DNA from: Methylocystis sp.
Lineage (GTDB): Bacteria; Pseudomonadota; Alphaproteobacteria; Rhizobiales; Beijerinckiaceae
Length of the DNA: 10,581 nt
Assembly: GCA_023253795.1 (NCBI GenBank)
Contig: JALRFG010000054.1
Location: 1-10,581 of the forward strand
Direction of reading: 5' to 3'
The first letter of the stretch is position 1; every line of letters begins with the position of its first letter. Position numbers and translations under genes: made by a program. This document shows, piece by piece, positions 6,543 to 10,581 of the stretch. Under the pieces are notes generated by a model. It did not search any database. It was given only the letters and a program-made list of their open reading frames with translations, and had not been told where the DNA came from.

Positions 6543-6970
6543 CGCCCCGCACCATCGGACCGCTGCGCCTGACCGTCGACGCCGCGCGCGCGCGCGCCTA
6601 TGCGCATGACATTGGCGCCAAAGACGACCGTGTGCCGCTCGCCTATCCGGCGGTCTGGCTCACAGAACCTGCGCTTTCGAACGTCGTCTCGGACGTTTGC
6701 GAAACGCTCGCTGTCGTGCCCGTGCATGAGTCACAGGCGTTCGTTTATGAAAGACCGCTCATCGCCAGCGAAAGCTATGACGTCACGGTGACGCTGCGTC
6801 GCGAGGAGACGCCGCCGCGTCTGATCGCCGACGCGCAGATCGCCACAACGACTGGCGCGCCGGTCGGCAAGATTGAAGCCATGTTGCGGCTCGTTCCGCG
6901 CGACGCCTTCGACAAGGACGCAAAAACGGGTGCCGATGGCGCGACCGCAGCCAAGGGAGGCGCAGCATGA
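6530..6970 (+). CDS. Hot-dog fold MaoC-like protein without catalytic residues (HadA-like partner)
   Basis: 146 residues. It resembles the N-terminal half of two-domain hydratase-2 enzymes: a segment AYAHDIGAKDDRVPLAYPAVW (about 23-43) sits where active MaoC proteins have YaxxsGDxNPlH, but the Asp/His pair is missing. As in mycobacterial HadA of HadAB, it probably pairs with the active protein encoded next and helps hold a long acyl chain. The last 20 residues are an Ala/Gly-rich tail. Start choice is open: ATG 6530 is preferred, TTG 6521 is the only in-frame alternative after the ketosynthase stop, and neither has a clear ribosome binding site, so reinitiation after the ketosynthase is likely. 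The stop overlaps the next start (ATGA). Confidence 0.7.
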   Translation: MQIDSPRTIGPLRLTVDAARARAYAHDIGAKDDRVPLAYPAVWLTEPALSNVVSDVCETLAVVPVHESQAFVYERPLIASESYDVTVTLRREETPPRLIADAQIATTTGAPVGKIEAMLRLVPRDAFDKDAKTGADGATAAKGGAA

Positions 6971-7380
6971 GCGCGCTGGCCGCTGTCGGCGATAAATTGC
7001 CGGAAACCATTATTGGTCCCTTTGATGCGCAGGCGCTGGCGCGCTACGCCGAAGTTTCGGGCGACGCCAATCCGCTGCATCTCGATGACGCGCTGGCGGC
7101 GGGCATCGGTTTTGCGGCGCCGCCGGTGCATGGCATGAAAATGCTCGCCGCCTTTGAGCCGATGCTCAACAACTGGCGCAGCGATCTCGACATTGTAAGC
7201 CTGTCCGGCAAATTCGTGCAGCCAATCCTGCGCGGTGAAAAAATCACCCTGTCAGGTCGTGTGCTGCGTGCATCCGATACAGAAATTTTCGTGCGCCTGT
7301 TCGCGCATGGCACAGAGCGTCTGCCGGGCGTTATTGGCGAAGCGACATTGCGGCCGCGCGCCGCGAGGGCGACGGCATGA
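6967..7380 (+). CDS. MaoC-like (R)-hydratase / 3-hydroxyacyl-ACP dehydratase, catalytic subunit
   Basis: 137 residues, a single hot-dog domain. It interconverts (3R)-hydroxyacyl and trans-2-enoyl thioesters. The hydratase-2 motif is complete: YAEVSGDANPLH with Asp33, Asn35 and His38 in the catalytic positions, then APPVHGM as in other family members. The start ATG 6967 has a strong AAGGGAGG (6953-6960) 6 bases upstream and overlaps the previous stop by four bases; its own stop overlaps the next gene in the same way. The adjacent non-catalytic hot-dog protein suggests a HadAB-like heterodimer that acts on the chain made by the ketosynthase. A role on CoA rather than ACP substrates cannot be excluded. 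Confidence 0.87.
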   Translation: MSALAAVGDKLPETIIGPFDAQALARYAEVSGDANPLHLDDALAAGIGFAAPPVHGMKMLAAFEPMLNNWRSDLDIVSLSGKFVQPILRGEKITLSGRVLRASDTEIFVRLFAHGTERLPGVIGEATLRPRAARATA

Positions 7381-8168
7381 CGCGGATACTGATCACCGGC
7401 GGCTCAAGCGGCATTGGTCGCGCTCTGGCGCTGGCTTATGCGGCGGAAGGCGCCGATCTCGTGCTGTTTGGACGCGACGCCCCCCGCTTGGCGGAAGCTG
7501 CGCAATCCTGCCGTGACGCCGGCGCGAAAAATGTCGAAACCCATGTCGCCGATGTGCGGGATCGCGAAGCGATGGCGCGTCTCGTAAAAGCGGCGGATGA
7601 ACGAGCGGCGATTGATCTTCTTGTCGCCAACGCCGGCGTCGCGACGGGACTTTCACCCGGCCAAATTCTCGAAGACCCCGACAGCGTTCGCGCGATGATG
7701 GCGATCAATGTGAACGGCGTCTTCAACACGGTTGAGCCCATTATACCTGCGATGTGCGCGCGAGGCGGCGGGCAGATCGCCATTGTCGGCTCGATGGCCG
7801 GCGTGCGCGCCCTGCCCTATTCGCCCTCCTATTGCGCCGCGAAATCCGCCGTTCACATGTGGGCGGATTGTCTGCGCGGCGCGCTGCCGCCCTATGGCGT
7901 TTCGGTAAGCCTGATCGTGCCGGGCTTCGTCAAAACGCCAATGAACGCGCCACTGAAGGCGTGGCAACCGGGCTCGATCAGCGACGTCGAGGCGGCGCGG
8001 ATCGTCAAACGCGGGCTCGACCGCCGTCGCGGCGTGATCGCCTTCCCCTATTACATGTATGCGGCGATGCGGCTGTTCTCTTTCCTGCCGGCCGGAATTG
8101 TCGATGGCGTGATGCGGCGCTTCACGGTCGAAGTTGTGGAAACACGCGAGCGTGGCGAAAGCGCGTGA
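7377..8168 (+). CDS. Short-chain dehydrogenase/reductase (probable 3-ketoacyl reductase)
   Basis: 263 residues, classical SDR Rossmann fold. The NAD(P)-binding motif is TGGSSGIG (residues 7-14), NAG appears in LLVANAGVA (about 85-90), and the catalytic residues are Ser139 (IVGSMAG), Tyr152 and Lys156 (SYCAAK). The C-terminal stretch (FPYYMYAAMRLFSFLPAGIV) is hydrophobic and could touch the membrane, as in DltE-like and 3-ketosphinganine-reductase-like SDRs. In this operon the simplest role is reduction of 3-ketoacyl-ACP made by the ketosynthase. GAGGG (7365-7369) lies 7 bases before the ATG, which overlaps the previous stop (ATGA). Its stop overlaps the next start as GTGA. Substrate and cofactor choice are not determined. 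Confidence 0.88.
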   Translation: MTRILITGGSSGIGRALALAYAAEGADLVLFGRDAPRLAEAAQSCRDAGAKNVETHVADVRDREAMARLVKAADERAAIDLLVANAGVATGLSPGQILEDPDSVRAMMAINVNGVFNTVEPIIPAMCARGGGQIAIVGSMAGVRALPYSPSYCAAKSAVHMWADCLRGALPPYGVSVSLIVPGFVKTPMNAPLKAWQPGSISDVEAARIVKRGLDRRRGVIAFPYYMYAAMRLFSFLPAGIVDGVMRRFTVEVVETRERGESA

Positions 8169-9322
8169 GCGACGTCGGCGCCTTCATCACTCAGTTCGCA
8201 GCGGTTTTCTGGTGCGTTTCGATCACGCTGCTGATGATGTCTTTTATCGCCGCCCTTGCGCAACCGTCGCTCGCCAGACGGCGGGCGCGAAACGTGAAGC
8301 AACCGCCGGTGTCGATCGTCCTGCCCGTCAAAATGCTGGAAGACGGATTCGATACGACGCAGGACTCCGTCTTTACGCAAAACTATCCGCAAATCGATGT
8401 CACGGCGGCGGCGCAGGAAACAAGCTCGCCCGCGCTTGACCATCTGCGCGCGATCTTTTCGCATCATCCGAACATTCCGTCGCGTATTCTGCATTCGACG
8501 GCGCAGTTCGCCGCCAGCCCCAAGGTCGACAATCTCTACGCGCCCTTCACGCAGGCGGCGAATGACACGATCCTGATGAAGGACGCGAACGTTCTGCTGG
8601 AGCCTGACGCGCTCACCGAGCATATGCGTCAGCTTAACGACGATGTCGGCCTCGTCTGCGGCATTCCTTTTTGTGATCAGCTCGACAATTTCGCCGCCCA
8701 TGTCGAAGCTGCGATCATCAACGGCTCCCATGCACGGATGCTCTATCTGGCTTCGGCGCTGGGACAGGGGCATGGGGTCGGCAAGATCATGCTGTTCCGC
8801 CGCACGGATTTCGAGCGCGCCGGCGGCTTCACGGCCATCGGCCATACGGTCGGCGAGGACAACGCCATGGCCAAGGTGATGTCGCGAATCGGCAAGAAGG
8901 CGGTGTTTTCCCACCGCCCGGTGCGCCAGATTTTGGGTCGCCGACGCCTGCTTGATGTTTATCAACGACAAATGCGCTGGAGCGTTATCCGCCGCAAGGA
9001 CGAGCTCCTGTCCTTCCTCGCAGAGCCGATCTGCCAAGCGCTTCCGGCGCTTGTGGCCGCAGGGGTGGCCGCGCCTCGCGCCGGAATGACCCCGGCGGCG
9101 GCCGTGGCGGCGACCTTCGTGCTGTGGATGGGCGTCGAGACGTTGCTTTCCATGGCCAAAGGATGGCAATTATCCCCCGCTGCGCCCATGGTGTTCGTCA
9201 TGCGCGAGGCGTTGATGCTGGCGATCTGGGTGAACGCTTGGATGACCGATGAAGTCGTGTGGGCCAAGGGCAAGGTGCCGGCCCGTGTCGCCCCGCCGGC
9301 GGCGCCTGAACAAGAAGGATAG
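8165..9322 (+). CDS. GT21-family membrane glycosyltransferase (ceramide glucosyltransferase / HpnI-like)
   Basis: 385 residues, expected to transfer a sugar from a nucleotide donor to a lipid on the cytoplasmic side of the inner membrane. An N-terminal membrane segment (about 8-32) precedes the GT-A domain (PVSIVLPVK), and two or three membrane segments follow (about 288-304, 309-330, 340-360). Motifs that align with ceramide glucosyltransferase: KDANVLL with Asp140 (D2), NGSHARM with His189, GEDNAMAKV with Asp232 (D3), and RQMRW (268-272, the (Q/R)xxRW motif). The D1 aspartate region reads QETSSPA, with Glu85 in place of Asp. The start GTG 8165 overlaps the previous stop as GTGA and keeps the first membrane helix; the ribosome binding site is weak. 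The acceptor could be a product of the upstream genes, a hopanoid or a sphingoid lipid. Confidence 0.82.
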   Translation: MSDVGAFITQFAAVFWCVSITLLMMSFIAALAQPSLARRRARNVKQPPVSIVLPVKMLEDGFDTTQDSVFTQNYPQIDVTAAAQETSSPALDHLRAIFSHHPNIPSRILHSTAQFAASPKVDNLYAPFTQAANDTILMKDANVLLEPDALTEHMRQLNDDVGLVCGIPFCDQLDNFAAHVEAAIINGSHARMLYLASALGQGHGVGKIMLFRRTDFERAGGFTAIGHTVGEDNAMAKVMSRIGKKAVFSHRPVRQILGRRRLLDVYQRQMRWSVIRRKDELLSFLAEPICQALPALVAAGVAAPRAGMTPAAAVAATFVLWMGVETLLSMAKGWQLSPAAPMVFVMREALMLAIWVNAWMTDEVVWAKGKVPARVAPPAAPEQEG

Positions 9323-9326
9323 GCTT

Positions 9327-10581
9327 TTGCTCGCAATCCTCCAGTTTCTGATCGATGCGGTCGTCTATCTTGCTGTCCTCACGCTGGTGGCGATCGGCAG
9401 CAGCCTTCTCGTCATTATCGGCCGCTATTTCTACGATCAGCTGCGTGGCGCGCGCGATCCTCAGGCCATTGTTCCCGCCGACGCCGATTTGCCGCGCGTG
9501 CTGCTTCAGATTCCCGTTTTCAACGAACCGCTGGTGACCGAGCAGTCGCTGCGCTGCGTCGCTCTGCTCGACTGGCCGAAGGACAAGCTGCGCATTCAGC
9601 TCCTTGACGACTCCACCGACGAAACGACCGAACGCGCCGACGCCGTCATCCGCGAGCTCGCCAGCACGGGCGTCGTCATCGATCATATCCGTCGCACGGA
9701 TCGTTCGGGCTTCAAGGCCGGCGCCTGCGCGCATGGTCTGTCGATCACCGACGAACCCTTTATCGCCATGCTCGACGCCGATTTCCGGCCGCCGCCGGAA
9801 TGGCTGAAACGCACCGTGCCGCTGTTCCTGAGCGATCCGCGCGCCGGCTTCGTGCAGTCGCGCTGCGAGTTCCAGAATTATCGCACAAACTGGCTGACGC
9901 GGGCGCAGGGGCTGGTGCAAGATGGCCATTATCTCGTCGAGCAGCGCAGTCGCGCGCTCGCCGGCTGGCTGTTCCAGTTTAATGGCACCGGCGGCATCTG
10001 GCGGCGCGCGACAGTGGAAGACGCCGGCGGCTGGTCGGATTATTCGCTGACCGAGGATCTCGATCTCACCGTGCGCGCAGAATTGCGGGATTGGCACGGC
10101 CTGTTCGTGTCCGAGCCGCCGATTCCGGGACAGGTGCCGGAAGAAATCCGCGACTATCGTCGCCAGCAGCGGCGCTGGTCGAACGGCTTTGTCCAGGTGG
10201 CCCAGAAAACCATTCTGCCGATCTGGAACTCCCATTGGCCGCTGGTGAAACGCCTGACCGCCATCTCGCTCATCGCCCACCAGATTTTCTTTCCGGCAGC
10301 CGCCATCGGCATCGTCGCCGGCGTCATTGGCGTCATTCTCCACGGGTCGCTGGACGCCTATTGGGATGTGGTGAAACTGATCGCGATCATGACGGCGATG
10401 GTGGTGATCGGCTTCACCATGCCGGCTTATTTCGCGCTCAAGCGCGGCTCGCTGAGCGATTACATCAAGACCATGGCCTCGGTGCCGCCGCTGATGATCT
10501 ATCTCGCCTTCGCCAATGGCGCGAAAATCCTGCAAACGCTGCGCGGCCGCAAATCGACGTTCAAGCGCACGCCGAAGCTCG
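9327..10581 (+). CDS. GT2-family processive-type glycosyltransferase (cellulose-synthase/CslA-like), 3' end missing
   Basis: At least 418 residues, running off the window. A membrane beta-glycosyltransferase that uses a nucleotide sugar. One N-terminal membrane segment (about 8-32) is followed by the GT-A domain, QIPVFNEP, then the D,D,D,QxxRW set: Asp94-Asp95 in LLDDSTDET, DAD at 150-152 in MLDADF, TED at 242-244, and QQRRW at 280-284. FNGTGGIWRR is also typical. Two C-terminal membrane segments (about 308-335, 343-365) precede a third hydrophobic stretch, and FKRTPK near the edge is typical of the late part of bacterial CslA-like enzymes, so probably fewer than 100 residues are missing. The start is TTG 9327, backed by AAGGA (9315-9319) at 7 bases; no in-frame ATG fits. 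Polymerisation or single transfer cannot be told apart. Confidence 0.88.
   Translation, partial: MLAILQFLIDAVVYLAVLTLVAIGSSLLVIIGRYFYDQLRGARDPQAIVPADADLPRVLLQIPVFNEPLVTEQSLRCVALLDWPKDKLRIQLLDDSTDETTERADAVIRELASTGVVIDHIRRTDRSGFKAGACAHGLSITDEPFIAMLDADFRPPPEWLKRTVPLFLSDPRAGFVQSRCEFQNYRTNWLTRAQGLVQDGHYLVEQRSRALAGWLFQFNGTGGIWRRATVEDAGGWSDYSLTEDLDLTVRAELRDWHGLFVSEPPIPGQVPEEIRDYRRQQRRWSNGFVQVAQKTILPIWNSHWPLVKRLTAISLIAHQIFFPAAAIGIVAGVIGVILHGSLDAYWDVVKLIAIMTAMVVIGFTMPAYFALKRGSLSDYIKTMASVPPLMIYLAFANGAKILQTLRGRKSTFKRTPKL

Noticed and set aside
7754..8164. Long N-terminal extension of the GT21-like protein over the SDR gene
   Set aside because: It lies in another frame of the SDR gene, which has all its motifs; membrane topology and the GTGA overlap support a start at 8165.
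9198..10535. Long antisense reading frame opposite the GT2 gene
   Set aside because: The + strand shows the complete GT2 motif set; the antisense protein is His/Arg/Asp-rich without a recognisable domain.

Overview
The window looks like a chromosomal segment of an alphaproteobacterium, most likely of the Hyphomicrobiales (methylotroph or Beijerinckiaceae/Methylocystaceae-like). This is inferred from the GC-rich coding sequence with strong GC bias at third codon positions, the Bpt-type N-end-rule transferase, the two-subunit methylmalonyl-CoA mutase and a CtrA-like TTAA-N7-CTAAC motif. The species cannot be fixed from the sequence alone. I see no tRNA, rRNA, CRISPR array, insertion sequence or phage gene.

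Left part (1-2490, + strand): the 3' end of an N-end-rule aminoacyl transferase gene (bpt), a membrane-anchored LemA-family protein, and a secreted YcbB-type L,D-transpeptidase with a peptidoglycan-binding domain. A GC hairpin with a T-run at 2464-2490 closes this part. It lies between convergent genes.

Middle part (2497-4757, - strand): the small subunit of methylmalonyl-CoA mutase (mutA), followed with a 4-base ATGA overlap by a small exported protein of unknown function. The large subunit gene mutB, which often sits next to mutA, is not in the window. The 251-bp divergent region 4758-5008 holds two inverted repeats and a G-rich tract.

Right part (5009 to the end, + strand): seven tightly packed co-directional genes. 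They encode an acyl carrier protein, a FabF-like ketosynthase, a non-catalytic hot-dog protein, a catalytic MaoC hydratase/dehydratase, a short-chain dehydrogenase, a GT21 (ceramide-glucosyltransferase-like) membrane glycosyltransferase, and a GT2 processive-type glycosyltransferase cut by the window edge. Together they supply the carrier, condensation, keto-reduction and dehydration steps of a dedicated acyl-chain or polyketide-like assembly line, followed by two sugar transfers on a lipid at the inner membrane. No enoyl reductase is visible. This operon is the best candidate for an undescribed system: a glycosylated specialised acyl chain of unknown structure. Its product is an inference.
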